Source of the DNA: Geothrix sp.
GTDB taxonomy: Bacteria > Acidobacteriota > Holophagae > Holophagales > Holophagaceae
Assembly: GCA_030681515.1 (NCBI GenBank)
Contig: JAUXSE010000045.1
Location: 1-64,000, forward strand
DNA: 64,000 nt
Direction of reading: 5' to 3'
Position 1 is the stretch's first letter; each line of letters opens with the position of its first letter. This document shows positions 1 through 9,245 of this stretch, in pieces. Under the pieces are notes generated by a model, which saw only the letters and a program-made list of their open reading frames with translations, was not told where the DNA came from and made no database searches. Made by a program: the position numbers and the translations under genes.

Positions 1-119
1 TGAAGCCTGAAGCCTGAAGCCTGAAGCCTGAAGCCTGAAGCCTGAAGCCTGAAGCCTGAAGCCTGAAGCCTGAAGCCTGAAGCCTGAAGCCTGAAGCCTG
101 AAGCCTGAAGCCTGAAGCC
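1..119. repeat. Heptamer tandem array (TGAAGCC)17
   Basis: Seventeen perfect head-to-tail copies of TGAAGCC run from the window edge, so the true array may be longer. It ends 18 bases before the first possible purC start codon. The same heptamer recurs at 6999-7026 and 7734-7831, always between genes. No spacers separate the units, so this is a simple tandem repeat and not CRISPR. Confidence 0.97.
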
Positions 120-161
120 CCGCCCTGGTCTGCGATAATGGCCGTTCTGCCTGGGAGTCCC

Positions 162-1040
162 ATGCCCGTCCTGCTCAGCACCGATCTGCCTTTCCCGGTC
201 TTCCGCCGGGGCAAGGTGCGGGACGTGTACGATCTGGGAAGCCAGCTCCTCATCGTGGCCACGGACCGCATCAGTGCCTTCGACTGCGTGATGCCCGAAG
301 GCATTCCGGACAAGGGGCGCATCCTCACGGCGGTGGCCGCCCACTGGTTCGCCGCCACGGAGGATCTGGTGCCCAACCACTTCCGGGGGAACCCCCGCTG
401 GCCCGCGGGCCTGGAGGCCTACCGCGAAGCCCTGGCGGGCCGGGCCGTCGTCGTGGAGAAGACCCGGCCCCTGCCCGTGGAATGCGTGGTGCGCGGCTTC
501 CTGGCGGGCAGCGGATGGAAGGAATACCTGGCGGGCGGCGCGGTCTGCGGGGTGCCGCTTCCGGCGGGCCTGAGGCTCGCGGACCGCCTGCCCGAGCCGA
601 TCTTCACGCCCGCCACCAAGGCCGAGGAAGGGCACGACGAGAACATCACCTTCGAGCGCATGGCCGAGATCGTCGGAATGCCATTGGCCATGCGGTTACG
701 GGACCTGAGCCTGGCCCTCTACCGCCGTGGTGCCGAACACGCGGCCAGCCGCGGCATCCTGCTGGCCGATACGAAATTCGAATTCGGGCTCAGCGTGGCG
801 GACGAGTTGCTCCTGATTGACGAAGCCCTCACGCCGGACAGCAGCCGCTACTGGCTGGCGGACCGCTGGGCGCCGGGGAAGCATCCCCCGAGCCTCGACA
901 AGCAGTTCCTGCGCGACTATCTGGAGACGGTTGAGGGTTGGGACAAGCAGCCGCCGGCGCCACACTTGCCGCCGGAGATCATCGAGGGCATCCGGGCCCG
1001 CTACCTGGATCTGGCGGGCCGTTTCGGAGTGACGATCTGA
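162..1040 (+). CDS. purC: Phosphoribosylaminoimidazole-succinocarboxamide (SAICAR) synthase
   Basis: Cytosolic purine biosynthesis enzyme that joins CAIR and aspartate using ATP. The 292-residue product has the long ADE1-type layout: an N-terminal RGKVRDVYDLG nucleotide-binding strand, ATDRISAFD, GFLAGSGWKEY, FTPATKAEEGHDENI in the centre and LADTKFEFG near residue 205. All of these are hallmark SAICAR synthase motifs. An in-frame ATG at 138 would add eight residues, but it has no Shine-Dalgarno sequence. The ATG at 162 is preceded by GGGAG and starts close to the conserved core, so it is preferred. The gene lies directly downstream of the heptamer array and converges on the M16-like pair. 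No other pur gene is in view. Confidence 0.96.
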   Translation: MPVLLSTDLPFPVFRRGKVRDVYDLGSQLLIVATDRISAFDCVMPEGIPDKGRILTAVAAHWFAATEDLVPNHFRGNPRWPAGLEAYREALAGRAVVVEKTRPLPVECVVRGFLAGSGWKEYLAGGAVCGVPLPAGLRLADRLPEPIFTPATKAEEGHDENITFERMAEIVGMPLAMRLRDLSLALYRRGAEHAASRGILLADTKFEFGLSVADELLLIDEALTPDSSRYWLADRWAPGKHPPSLDKQFLRDYLETVEGWDKQPPAPHLPPEIIEGIRARYLDLAGRFGVTI

Positions 1041-1064
1041 AGGTTCCTCCTAGGCCTGGCCGGC

Positions 1065-2342
1065 TCACGGTTTGGGCTGGAGATCCGTGGGAATCGCCTT
1101 CAGCGCTTCCGGATCGCCCGCCGCGCCGGTGCGGATCCGCGCTGGAGCGAGCCACTGGCGCAGGGCTGCGCTCAGGGCCGCCGGCGAAAGGGCCTTCATG
1201 CGGATGTCCTGAACGCCCCTGCCTTCGGCTTCGAGAAAGGCCGTTTCCAGCCTCGATCCCGGATGCAGGGTCGCCAAAGCCCGCCCCGCCTCCCAGGCCG
1301 TGCGGGCGCGATCCAGATCGGCCTGCGTGAAGCTTCGCTGGCGAAGCGTCTCCAACCGTTCCTGGAACAGGGACCCGGCGCCAGCCCCGGTCCCGACGTC
1401 CAGGGTGGCGATCAGGTGGCGGTCCTCCACGGTGAACCGCACGTGGGATGGGGCGGGATCGTCCGGGACCAGGAGGGTCAGCAGGGCGGCCGCCTCCGGC
1501 GCGAGATCGTCCGGCTGGATCGCCACGGCCTGGATCCTCAGGCCCGTGCCTGGCGCGGGAATCCGCAGCGGAGCACCCGAAGACTCCCCGGGCGGGCCCG
1601 GGGCATCGGCCGGGGGAGGGGGGGTGGCCGGGAGAGGAGTGGTGGCCGGGGGCGGGGGGATGGCTGGGCGCGGCTCCTGGGCCGTCCAGGATCCCAGGCT
1701 CAGGAGGACCAGCCGCTTGGCCTGTTCCAGTCCGAGATCGCCCTGGAGTACCAGCACCGCCCGGTCCGGGCGGAACACCCGGGCGCGGAAGGCGAGGAGA
1801 TCCTCCAGGGTGATGGCGCCCAGGCTGGCCGGCGTGGGCCGGGAACCGGGTTCCTGGAGCAGGGCCTCGCGAAGGCGCGGGTACGGGGGGGCCTCCTGCC
1901 GCGCTTCATCACGGCCACAGGCCAGCCGCTGGACCTGCAGGACCGAGGGGTCGAACACCGTCCGGAGCAGGCGGTCGGCCAGCAGCCCCAGGGCCCGGTC
2001 CTGGTCCCGGCTCCGGGCCAGCAGCCGCCATTCCAGCCCATCGGGCTCCAGACCCTGGATGAGCTGAATGCCGGAGCCCTCCAGCAGCCGGTCGAAGTCC
2101 CCGGCCTTCAGGCCAGCGGCGTCCGAGTGGTCGAGCATCCGGAGGACCAGCCGGGGGAGGCCCTGGCGGCCAGGGGGCAGGTCGGCGGGATCGAGCCTCA
2201 GGTGGAGCCGCGCCCGAACCAGGGGCCGTTCGTGCTCCTCCAGGTGCAGCACCCGCAGTCCATTGGGCAGCGTGAACCGCTGGACCTGGGGCTGGGCGTG
2301 CAGCGCGAGGGCGGCCAGGCTGGCCAGCAGGAGGGCCCTCAT
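1065..2342 (-). CDS. M16-fold zinc-peptidase-like protein lacking the catalytic motif (second of a pair)
   Basis: A 425-residue exported protein with a signal peptide at residues 1-17 (ending ALHAQ) and the M16 (pitrilysin/insulinase) opening [18 protein letters not shown]. The helix that normally carries HxxEH reads [15 protein letters not shown], so the zinc ligands are absent. The string HLEEH occurs earlier, on the first beta strand, where it cannot be the active site. A Pro-rich linker near residues 205-235 separates the two M16 halves. The start codon overlaps the stop of the upstream gene (ATGA), so the pair is translationally coupled. By analogy with two-subunit M16 systems this could be a non-catalytic partner, but the other member also lacks the motif. 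The family call comes from overall pattern and is reasonably secure. The function is not. Confidence 0.75.
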   Translation of the reverse strand: MRALLLASLAALALHAQPQVQRFTLPNGLRVLHLEEHERPLVRARLHLRLDPADLPPGRQGLPRLVLRMLDHSDAAGLKAGDFDRLLEGSGIQLIQGLEPDGLEWRLLARSRDQDRALGLLADRLLRTVFDPSVLQVQRLACGRDEARQEAPPYPRLREALLQEPGSRPTPASLGAITLEDLLAFRARVFRPDRAVLVLQGDLGLEQAKRLVLLSLGSWTAQEPRPAIPPPPATTPLPATPPPPADAPGPPGESSGAPLRIPAPGTGLRIQAVAIQPDDLAPEAAALLTLLVPDDPAPSHVRFTVEDRHLIATLDVGTGAGAGSLFQERLETLRQRSFTQADLDRARTAWEAGRALATLHPGSRLETAFLEAEGRGVQDIRMKALSPAALSAALRQWLAPARIRTGAAGDPEALKAIPTDLQPKP

Positions 2343-3994
2343 GGCTTCACCGGGGCGAGCTGGGCCTCCAGCAGCTTCAGGGTGCGCAGGCGTTCGTCGG
2401 CGCTCAACATGCGCAGCTGCCGGAGTCCCTCGGACACGAGCTGTTCGCGCTGGGCCAGGTCCTCGATGCGGGAGGCGGCCAGGGCCTTGAGCACCCGGGC
2501 CATGTCTGCTTCGAGGGGATCCGAGCTCTCGCCGGGAGTGGGCTCCAGCAGCACCGTGGTGCGGTGGCTTGGCTTCAACCAGACGCGCGCCGCGGCCTGG
2601 ACGTCTTCCTGTCCCAGGGTGCGCAGGCGTTGGGCCTCCCGATCCGCCAGGCGCCAGTCTCCCCCTTCCGCCCAGGCCCGGCCCAGGGATCGGGCCAGGG
2701 AAGCGGGCTCGTCGAGCACCCGCAGGTGATCCATTTCCAGCAGGGCGAGGGCCCGCTGCCACTCGTCCTGGGGGATCGGATCCTGCTGGAGATGGAGGAT
2801 CTCGCCGTGCAGCGCGCCCTCGAGCTCTGCCAGGCTGTGGCCGTGGGCGGGCCCCAGATCGGCCACCAGCAGGCCCGGGAACCGGCCCCCCGGCACATCC
2901 AGGTGGAGATCCACCTGCCGGGCCAGGGTTTTCTGCCGCACCAGGTGGGCCTGAAGCCGGCTGGTCCGGCCGCCGCCCAGCAACTGGGCGGCCATGCGCA
3001 ACGCCAGGTGATCCGGATGCTGGCGGGGCGGGATGCGCCAGCCCACCAGCAGGCGCGGGGCGCCACCCAGGGCGGCCTGCACGCGCCGGTCGCCGAGGCC
3101 GGCGGCAATCTCCGGCAGGACCGCATCCTCCCCGTCCGGGGGAACGGGCAGGGATCCGAGGTGGCGCTCCAGCAGGGGCAGGGCGCCTTCCAGGCCGAGG
3201 CCGCCGACGAGGATGATCGTGAGACGGTCCGGGCTCAACGCGCGGCGGGCGTAGGTCCGCAGATCGGACCAGCGGAGGGCCTCCAGCGCGGGCAGGTGAT
3301 CCGCGAGATCCCGGCCATAGGGATGTCCGGGCAGGGCCGCGCCGCGGAGCAGGGCCATCCCCGGGTCGCCCTGCTGCTTCAGGTCGGCCACCAGGGCGGT
3401 GCGGGCCTGGGAGAAGCGGCTCAACTGGAGCGTCCGGAGCCGCTGGGCCTCGGTGCGGCACCAGAACTCGAAGGCCTCCTGCGGCAGCTCGGTTTCAGCC
3501 ACCAGGGCGTCCGCGGTGGCTTCCGCGGACTGACGGCCGCCCCGGGCGGTGTAGAGGTCCGACAGGGGCGATGGGGAGAAGCGTGCCTTCAGGTGGGACT
3601 GCACGGCTTCAAGGCTGGCCTCCAGGGAGGGCAATGGCGAGGAGGCAGAGGGATCCCGGCGGAGACGGAGGCGTTGAAGGCGGAGGGACTCCAGCAGGCC
3701 TTCCTCCTGCTTGAGCAGGGCATCCAGGCTGGCGGTCGCGGGCTCCAGATCCTCGGGCCAGGTGGCTCCGAACAGGGTCCGGGCCAGCAGATCCGTGGCG
3801 CCGGCGGCGGCGGCGGGCTCCTCGGCCCGGCCTCCCCGGAAGACCAGGGCCGCGTGGAAGGCCGTGAGTCCGCGCCGCTCCACCAGCAGCAGACGGGCGC
3901 CGTTGGCCAGCCGCCGCTCCTGCACCTCCGTCATGGGGGGAACCTGGGCGTGCAGCCCGAGGGTGGCGATCAGGAAGGGAACCAGCAGGCGCAT
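2339..3994 (-). CDS. M16-fold zinc-peptidase-like protein lacking the catalytic motif (first of a pair)
   Basis: A 551-residue protein with a signal peptide ([17 protein letters not shown]) and the M16 N-terminal pattern [26 protein letters not shown]. Where a functional enzyme has HxxEH it reads [11 protein letters not shown], with no His or Glu ligands. The middle contains [18 protein letters not shown] and a Tyr-rich segment as in M16 C-domains ([13 protein letters not shown]). A charged helical insert near residues 85-135 is unusual. The gene is coupled to the next gene by a 4-bp overlap. Both proteins appear to be secreted or periplasmic pseudo-peptidases. They may form a heterodimer or act as chaperone-like scaffolds, but no substrate can be inferred. 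Confidence 0.75.
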   Translation of the reverse strand: MRLLVPFLIATLGLHAQVPPMTEVQERRLANGARLLLVERRGLTAFHAALVFRGGRAEEPAAAAGATDLLARTLFGATWPEDLEPATASLDALLKQEEGLLESLRLQRLRLRRDPSASSPLPSLEASLEAVQSHLKARFSPSPLSDLYTARGGRQSAEATADALVAETELPQEAFEFWCRTEAQRLRTLQLSRFSQARTALVADLKQQGDPGMALLRGAALPGHPYGRDLADHLPALEALRWSDLRTYARRALSPDRLTIILVGGLGLEGALPLLERHLGSLPVPPDGEDAVLPEIAAGLGDRRVQAALGGAPRLLVGWRIPPRQHPDHLALRMAAQLLGGGRTSRLQAHLVRQKTLARQVDLHLDVPGGRFPGLLVADLGPAHGHSLAELEGALHGEILHLQQDPIPQDEWQRALALLEMDHLRVLDEPASLARSLGRAWAEGGDWRLADREAQRLRTLGQEDVQAAARVWLKPSHRTTVLLEPTPGESSDPLEADMARVLKALAASRIEDLAQREQLVSEGLRQLRMLSADERLRTLKLLEAQLAPVKP

Positions 3995-4006
3995 GGACCC
4001 AGAGTA

Positions 4007-4909
4007 CTACTTCACCCGGATGCTGCCGTTGGTGGTTTCGAGGCGGATCGGCTGGGGCCGCCCCGGCACCTTCACGCGGGCGCTGTGTTTCGTGAGCTCG
4101 ATCACCTGGGCGCCGGGGATCTTGATCTCCAGGGAACCATTGCTGTTCTCGGCCACCAGATCGCCCGTGGCCTTGCCCAGTTCCACCTCGATGCCGCCGT
4201 TGGTGGATTCCAGATGGATGCCTTCGCCCCAGCCGTCGAGGCGGTGGGCCCGGATGCCGCCGTTGGTGGTCTCCAGATGGATGCCGCCTTCCACATCCTC
4301 GATGACGATGCGGCCATTGGTGGTGCTGCCCTTGATGCGCGCCGCCAGATGGCGGGCCTCGATGGGGCCGTTGGTGGTGTCCACATAGACCTCGCCCCGC
4401 ACATCGCTCACCAGGATGGGGCCGTTGGTGGCCTCGCAGCGGGCGTAGCCCTCCAGGTGTTCCACGGCCACGGCGCCATTGGTGGTGCGGAAATGGCCGA
4501 GAATCCTGCGGGGCACCTGCAGGGTCATCTCGCAGCGGGGGCTGATGTAGACGCCGAAGCTCCAGGAGGGCTGCTGGAAGACCGCCTCGATGTCGAGATC
4601 CGGGCCCTTCCGCTGGAGCACCAGCTCCACCCGGCGCTTTTCGCTGTCCCGGATCTGGGCCGTGAGGGCGACCTCATCCCGATCCCAGCCCGTCACCCGG
4701 ATGCCGCCGTTCCGGTTCCTCACCCACAGCTTGGATCCCTGGGCCAGCTTCTCGGTCCGCTGCTCGGTGCGGGATCCGGAAGGAACATCCACGCCGATCA
4801 TGGGGGCGGGCGGCGCGGGGGGAGCCGGGGGTGGGGGGGGCGGCGGGACCTGGGCCAGCAGCGCGCTCCCGGCCAGGAACAGGGGGATCCAGCGGCTGGA
4901 AACGGTCAT
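4007..4909 (-). CDS. Exported DUF4097 beta-helical repeat protein
   Basis: A 300-residue protein with a signal peptide (about residues 1-20), then a Pro/Ala-rich stretch and a DUF4097-type repeat region. Degenerate repeats of about 20 residues carry the motif T-T/S-N-G (TTNGAV, ATNGPI, TTNGPI, TTNGRI, TTNGGI, STNGGI, NSNGSL, TTNGSI), expected to stack as a right-handed beta solenoid. The preferred start is the ATG at 4909, four codons inside the longest reading frame, because GGGAG lies five bases upstream of it. It is 12 bp upstream of the M16 pair on the same strand, so it probably heads that operon. It is divergent from the thiolase gene. DUF4097 proteins are usually envelope-associated and of unknown function. 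Confidence 0.8.
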   Translation of the reverse strand: MTVSSRWIPLFLAGSALLAQVPPPPPPPAPPAPPAPMIGVDVPSGSRTEQRTEKLAQGSKLWVRNRNGGIRVTGWDRDEVALTAQIRDSEKRRVELVLQRKGPDLDIEAVFQQPSWSFGVYISPRCEMTLQVPRRILGHFRTTNGAVAVEHLEGYARCEATNGPILVSDVRGEVYVDTTNGPIEARHLAARIKGSTTNGRIVIEDVEGGIHLETTNGGIRAHRLDGWGEGIHLESTNGGIEVELGKATGDLVAENSNGSLEIKIPGAQVIELTKHSARVKVPGRPQPIRLETTNGSIRVK

Positions 4910-5038
4910 GGCTGCTCCCAAAGAGCGTGGTTCAAAGGCGGGGGAGAAAGAATCAGGGCGGGCCTGCGTGGGATGTTCACGGTCCCGGGACGGTGCCGTT
5001 TAGTCAGGTTACCCTGGAAGATCCCCCCGGAGCCTGCC

Positions 5039-6211
5039 ATGTCCGCCTACATCCTGTCCGCCACCCGCACCGCCGTCGGCTCCTTCGGGGGGGCACTGAA
5101 GCCCCTGAACGCCGTGCAGCTGGGCGCCCTGGCCATCACCGAGGCCCTGGTCCGCTCGGGGGTCGAGGGTGCCGCCGTGGGCGACGTGGTGATGGGCAAC
5201 GTGCTCCAGGCCGGCAGTGGCCAGAACGTGGCCCGTCTGGCGGCCCTGAAGGCGGGCCTGCCCCACGCCACCCCGGCCCACACCCCCAACCAGGTCTGCG
5301 GATCGGGCCTGAAGGCCATCGCCCTGGGCGCCCAGTCCATCCACATGGGGGATGCCGAGATCGTGATCGCCGGCGGCACCGAAAGCATGTCCAATGCGCC
5401 CTACCTGCTGCCCGCCGCCCGCTGGGGAGCCCGCATGGGCCACGCCCAGCTCCTGGACAGCATGATCCAGGACGGCCTCTGGTGCGGCCATGGCGACACC
5501 CACATGGGCATCACCGCCGAGAACGTCGCCGCCAGGCACGGGATCACCCGCGAGGCCCAGGACCTGTTCGCCCTCCAGAGCCAGCAGAAGGCCGCCGCGG
5601 CTCAGGGGCAGGGCGCCTTCGACCGGGAGATCTTCACCGTGATCCTGGCCGGCAAGAAGGGTGACCTGGCCTTCAACAGCGACGAGTACATCAAGACCGA
5701 CGCCTCCGCCGAAAGCCTGGCCAAGCTCAAGGCCGCCTTCATGAAGGACGGCACCGTGACCGCCGGCAATGCCAGCGGCATCAATGATGGCGCCGGGGCC
5801 CTGGTGCTGGCCTCCGAGGCCGCCGCCAAGGCCCACCGGCCCATCGCCCGCATCCTCGGCTTCGCCCAGGCCGGCGTGGATCCGGCCACCATGGGCCTGG
5901 GCCCCGTGCCCGCCATCCGGAAGCTGCTGGCCAGGACCGGTGTCAAGATGGCTGATATTGATCTCTTCGAACTGAACGAGGCCTTCGCCGCCCAGAGCCT
6001 CGGCGTGCTGGCGGAACTGCCGGAGATTGATCCCGCCCAGGTGAACCTGCGCGGCGGCGCCATCGCCCTCGGCCATCCCATCGGCGCCAGCGGCACCCGC
6101 ATCCTGGTGACCCTCCTGCACCTGCTCCAGGATAAGAACAAGAAACTGGGCCTCGCCGCCCTCTGCGTCGGCGGCGGCCAGGGCGTGGCGATGTTAGTGG
6201 AAAGACTTTGA
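5039..6211 (+). CDS. Acetyl-CoA C-acetyltransferase (thiolase)
   Basis: Catalyses reversible condensation of two acetyl-CoA to acetoacetyl-CoA, or the cleavage step of beta-oxidation. The 390-residue protein is typical of thiolase II. It has the acyl-accepting Cys in [10 protein letters not shown] (about residue 88), the [12 protein letters not shown] motif, the catalytic His in [14 protein letters not shown] and the second Cys in CVGGGQG at the C terminus. The start at ATG 5039 aligns with the conserved opening [18 protein letters not shown] weak AG-rich Shine-Dalgarno precedes it. It stands alone, divergent from the DUF4097 gene and followed by an inverted repeat. Biosynthetic and degradative roles cannot be separated from sequence alone. 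Confidence 0.95.
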   Translation: MSAYILSATRTAVGSFGGALKPLNAVQLGALAITEALVRSGVEGAAVGDVVMGNVLQAGSGQNVARLAALKAGLPHATPAHTPNQVCGSGLKAIALGAQSIHMGDAEIVIAGGTESMSNAPYLLPAARWGARMGHAQLLDSMIQDGLWCGHGDTHMGITAENVAARHGITREAQDLFALQSQQKAAAAQGQGAFDREIFTVILAGKKGDLAFNSDEYIKTDASAESLAKLKAAFMKDGTVTAGNASGINDGAGALVLASEAAAKAHRPIARILGFAQAGVDPATMGLGPVPAIRKLLARTGVKMADIDLFELNEAFAAQSLGVLAELPEIDPAQVNLRGGAIALGHPIGASGTRILVTLLHLLQDKNKKLGLAALCVGGGQGVAMLVERL

Positions 6212-6216
6212 TTTGA

Positions 6217-6285
6217 AACCGCAGATGTCGCAGATTACATAGATGAAATCTGTAACATCTGCGGCCATCTGCGACATCTGCGGTT
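6217..6285. repeat. Intergenic inverted repeat with perfect 17-bp arms
   Basis: Arms at 6217-6233 (AACCGCAGATGTCGCAG) and 6269-6285 are exact reverse complements. A second nested pair, CAGATT/AATCTG (6231-6236 and 6247-6252), gives a cruciform-like fold. It lies between the thiolase stop and ftsE and has no U-tract, so it is more likely a dispersed palindromic repeat than a simple terminator. Confidence 0.85.
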
Positions 6286-6299
6286 AAATACTGGTTGTC

Positions 6300-6986
<687 letters not shown>

Positions 6987-6998
6987 TGGGCGGTAGAC

Positions 6999-7026
6999 TG
7001 AAGCCTGAAGCCTGAAGCCTGAAGAC
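6999..7026. repeat. Short TGAAGCC heptamer array (3 perfect copies plus 1 degenerate)
   Basis: Three perfect heptamers and a fourth reading TGAAGAC fill most of the gap between the ftsE stop and the engB start. The unit is the same as in the arrays at 1-119 and 7734-7831. Confidence 0.95.
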
Positions 7027-7035
7027 TGGATCCCC

Positions 7036-7623
7036 ATGGCCCAACCCCTCAACGATGTCCGATTCGTCACTTCCGCGGCCGACGCGAAGAAGCTCGGCAT
7101 CTGCCACGCGGAGGTGGCCTTCGTGGGGCGCAGCAACGTGGGGAAATCCTCCCTGCTGAATGCACTCGCCAACCAGAAGCAGCTGGCGCGGGTGTCGAAG
7201 ACGCCGGGCCGCACGCGGCTCATCAATGTGTTCCTCACGGGGCCGGATCGCTGGATCGTGGATCTGCCTGGCTACGGCTTCGCCACGGGCCCCGCCGCCG
7301 AGCGGGCCACCTGGCAGGCCATGGTCGAGGGCTACCTCACGGGCCGCGCCACGCTGCGCATGGTCTTCCTGCTGGTGGACGCGGAAGTGGGTCCCACGAA
7401 GCTGGATCACGCCATGATCGAGTGGCTGCGGCTCGAAAACCTGCCCCACCGCATCGTGGCCACCAAGGCCGATCAGGTGAAGCCCAGCAGGGCCCTCAAG
7501 CAGCGCAAGGACGTGGCCGCGGACCTGGGCCTCCAGCCCAACGACATCGCCTGGGTGAGCGCCGGCAAGGGCACGGGCATTCCCGAACTGCGGCGCGAAG
7601 TGGCGGAGCTGCTGGGGCTGTAG
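7036..7623 (+). CDS. engB: Ribosome-biogenesis GTPase YsxC/EngB
   Basis: A small TRAFAC GTPase that acts in assembly of the large ribosomal subunit. The 195-residue protein carries G1 GRSNVGKSS (residues 31-39), G2 Thr in KTPGRTRLIN, G3 DLPGYGFA, G4 TKADQV and G5 VSAGKGTG, in the order and spacing of the EngB family. The start ATG 7036 fits the family N terminus. The upstream heptamer array leaves only about ten bases for a ribosome-binding site, which reads GGATCCCC. Confidence 0.95.
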   Translation: MAQPLNDVRFVTSAADAKKLGICHAEVAFVGRSNVGKSSLLNALANQKQLARVSKTPGRTRLINVFLTGPDRWIVDLPGYGFATGPAAERATWQAMVEGYLTGRATLRMVFLLVDAEVGPTKLDHAMIEWLRLENLPHRIVATKADQVKPSRALKQRKDVAADLGLQPNDIAWVSAGKGTGIPELRREVAELLGL

Positions 7624-7733
7624 GCTTCAGGCTCCAGGAAAGAAGGGGCCGTGGAGCAGTGAGCGGCCGTTCCCGTACTCATGGCCCAAAGGAATAAAGT
7701 AGGTGCGGCCCCCAGGCCGCCACCGATCCTGCC

Positions 7734-7831
7734 TGAAGCCTGAAGCCTGAAGCCTGAAGCCTGAAGCCTGAAGCCTGAAGCCTGAAGCCTGAAGCCTGAA
7801 GCCTGAAGCCTGAAGCCTGAAGCCTGAAGCC
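7734..7831. repeat. Heptamer tandem array (TGAAGCC)14
   Basis: Fourteen perfect copies end one base before the stop codon of the minus-strand VanZ/phosphoesterase gene, so the array forms that gene's immediate 3' flank. Read on the minus strand it is open and would encode repeats of GFRLQAS. That is an accident of the repeat and not a gene. Confidence 0.97.
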
Positions 7832-7832
7832 T

Positions 7833-8903
7833 CTAAAGCTCCTCCACCTGCCCGCTGCGCCACACCATGAACCGCCCTTCGTGCGCCCAGGGCAGGGCCA
7901 GGCCGTTGGCTTCGGCTTCGCGGGTGTGGAAGTGGCCGGTGAGGAAGGTGGTGCCGGGGTGCGCTTGGGCGGCGGCGCGGAAGGCATCGCGGGGGAAGGC
8001 GAGCTTGTAGGCGGCGTTCGTGGTGCGGAGCTTGCGCTCCATCCAGGCGGACACTTTCCGGGCCATGCCGCCGGGCATCAGGCGGAACAGCAGCCAGAGC
8101 GGGGCGGAGCGCGAGACCAGGTTCCACAGGCGGTACTGGCGGTCGGCGCCATTGATGAGATCGCCATGCTCCCAGGCCAGGGCTTCGCCTTCGAGGGTTC
8201 CGCCGAGGCCTTCGCCCATCAGGTCGAAGCGGGGGGCGTGGCGATCCAGGAAGTACTCGCGGTTGCCCAGCCATAGCCCCACCCAGCGGCCGGAGACGCG
8301 GCGGGCATCCACCCAGGAGAGGAAGGTCCGCTGGGCCTCCGTCTCCATGCCGGGCATCCCCACCCACACGTCGAACACATCGCCGAGGAAGAGCCAATCG
8401 GCTTGGGGGAATCGGGCGGTGGCCTCCCCGAGGCCCGTGAGATCCAGACCCCAGTGGGGATCCGCCACGAGGATCAGATCCCTTCCCGGATCGGTCCGCC
8501 GGGCGGTGCCCCGGGACCAGGACAGGGCGCCCAGCCGCCGGGTGACGAGGAGATGGGCGCTTCCCAGGAGAAGCGCCAGGCCACCACCCGCCACATCCGC
8601 CAGCCAGTCGCCGAATTCACAGGAACGGCCGGGTACGAAGCGCTGGTGCCACTCGTCCGTGGCGCCGTAGACCGCCACGGCCAGAAAGATCAGCAGGTGC
8701 CGCCGGTACATTGGCAGGTCCGGCCGGTTGTTCTGGATTGCCAGATCCAGCACCCAGGCCAGGAGGCCGAAGGCCGCGGCGTGGGCCGCCTTGTCCAGGG
8801 GCGGCGGCAACTGGATGCCCCCGAGGTAGTGCGACTGCGCACTCAGCCAGACGATGGTCAGGGCCACAGCCAGGGGAAGGATCCAGAGCCAACGCATGCG
8901 CAT
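7833..8903 (-). CDS. VanZ-like membrane domain fused to an LpxH-like metallophosphoesterase
   Basis: A 356-residue two-domain protein. Residues 1-130 form a VanZ-like membrane domain with about four hydrophobic segments and the family motifs DKAAHAAAFGLLAW and DEWHQRFVPGRSCEFGDWLADVAGG. Residues about 145-356 form a calcineurin-type phosphoesterase with VADPHWG, FLGDVFDVW, GNREYF, EHGDLI and TGHFHTRE. That order resembles UDP-2,3-diacylglucosamine diphosphatase (LpxH), although the first motif has DPH where D-x-H is usual. The start at 8903 has GGATGG upstream. A longer frame reaching 8957 runs through a C-rich tract without a ribosome-binding site. If the phosphoesterase is active, lipid A precursor hydrolysis at the inner membrane is plausible. 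The fusion itself is unusual. Confidence 0.8.
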   Translation of the reverse strand: MRMRWLWILPLAVALTIVWLSAQSHYLGGIQLPPPLDKAAHAAAFGLLAWVLDLAIQNNRPDLPMYRRHLLIFLAVAVYGATDEWHQRFVPGRSCEFGDWLADVAGGGLALLLGSAHLLVTRRLGALSWSRGTARRTDPGRDLILVADPHWGLDLTGLGEATARFPQADWLFLGDVFDVWVGMPGMETEAQRTFLSWVDARRVSGRWVGLWLGNREYFLDRHAPRFDLMGEGLGGTLEGEALAWEHGDLINGADRQYRLWNLVSRSAPLWLLFRLMPGGMARKVSAWMERKLRTTNAAYKLAFPRDAFRAAAQAHPGTTFLTGHFHTREAEANGLALPWAHEGRFMVWRSGQVEEL

Positions 8904-8957
8904 GACCCATCCAAACACAGGCCGGGCCCGGTTGCGACCCCCCCCCCCTTGGGACAT

Positions 8958-8983
8958 GAAGAAGGCCCGGCTTGCGCCGGGCC
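8958..8983 (-). terminator. Rho-independent terminator of the tRNA transcript
   Basis: On the minus strand, an 8-bp GGCCCGGC/GCCGGGCC stem with a GCAA tetraloop begins four bases after the tRNA-Glu CCA and is followed by TTCTTC. It ends the two-tRNA transcript. Confidence 0.8.
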
Positions 8984-8986
8984 GGT

Positions 8987-9061
8987 TGGTAGTCCCAAGG
9001 GGAATCGAACCCCTGTTCCCGCCGTGAGAGGGCGGTGTACTAACCGCTATACGATGGGACC
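8987..9061 (-). tRNA. tRNA-Glu(CTC)
   Basis: A full cloverleaf folds on the minus strand. The acceptor GGTCCCA pairs with TGGGACT (closing G-T). The D stem is GTAT/GTAC. The anticodon stem is CCGCC/GGCGG with loop CTCTCAC, giving anticodon CTC. The T stem is AGGGG/CCCCT around TTCGATT. The discriminator is A and the CCA tail is encoded. The anticodon decodes GAG. Confidence 0.95.
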
Positions 9062-9078
9062 GTCAAACGAACTGTGAA

Positions 9079-9153
9079 TGGTTGGGGAGGAAGGATTTGA
9101 ACCCTCACCTGACGGTACCAGAAACCGTTGTCCTACCATTAGACCACTCCCCA
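9079..9153 (-). tRNA. tRNA-Gln(CTG)
   Basis: The acceptor TGGGGAG/CTCCCCA shows the usual T1-A72 opening of tRNA-Gln. The anticodon stem ACGGT/ACCGT encloses TTCTGGT, giving anticodon CTG. The T stem GAGGG/CCTTC surrounds TTCAAAT, and CCA is encoded. It precedes tRNA-Glu by 17 bases, so the two are probably co-transcribed. Confidence 0.95.
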
Positions 9154-9168
9154 ATGAGTGGAAGATCC

Positions 9169-9196
9169 ACTGTACCAGGTGCGGGACAAAAGGCAA
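9169..9196 (-). promoter_or_regulatory. Candidate sigma70-type promoter for the tRNA pair
   Basis: On the minus strand TTGCCT (9191-9196) and TACAGT (9169-9174) are separated by 16 bases and lie about 15 bases upstream of the tRNA-Gln 5' end. Both hexamers are four-of-six matches at best, so this is only a candidate. Confidence 0.4.
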
Positions 9197-9245
9197 GGGG
9201 TGGTTCCGCCGATGGGGAGGTAGCCTTCATGGCAGAGGTGATTTC

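Noticed and set aside
1-119. CRISPR array
   Set aside because: Units are contiguous 7-mers without spacers, and no cas genes are in the window.
2281-2342. HLEEH in the second M16-like protein as a zinc site
   Set aside because: It lies on the first beta strand, about 30 residues before the helix where HxxEH must occur, so it is coincidental.
2564-5038. N-terminal extension of the thiolase
   Set aside because: The long plus-strand frame there is antisense to the M16 and DUF4097 genes. Homology to thiolases begins at 5039.
7627-8397. Minus-strand coding sequence with GFRLQAS repeats
   Set aside because: It is the heptamer array read in an open frame, and it overlaps the well-supported VanZ-phosphoesterase gene.
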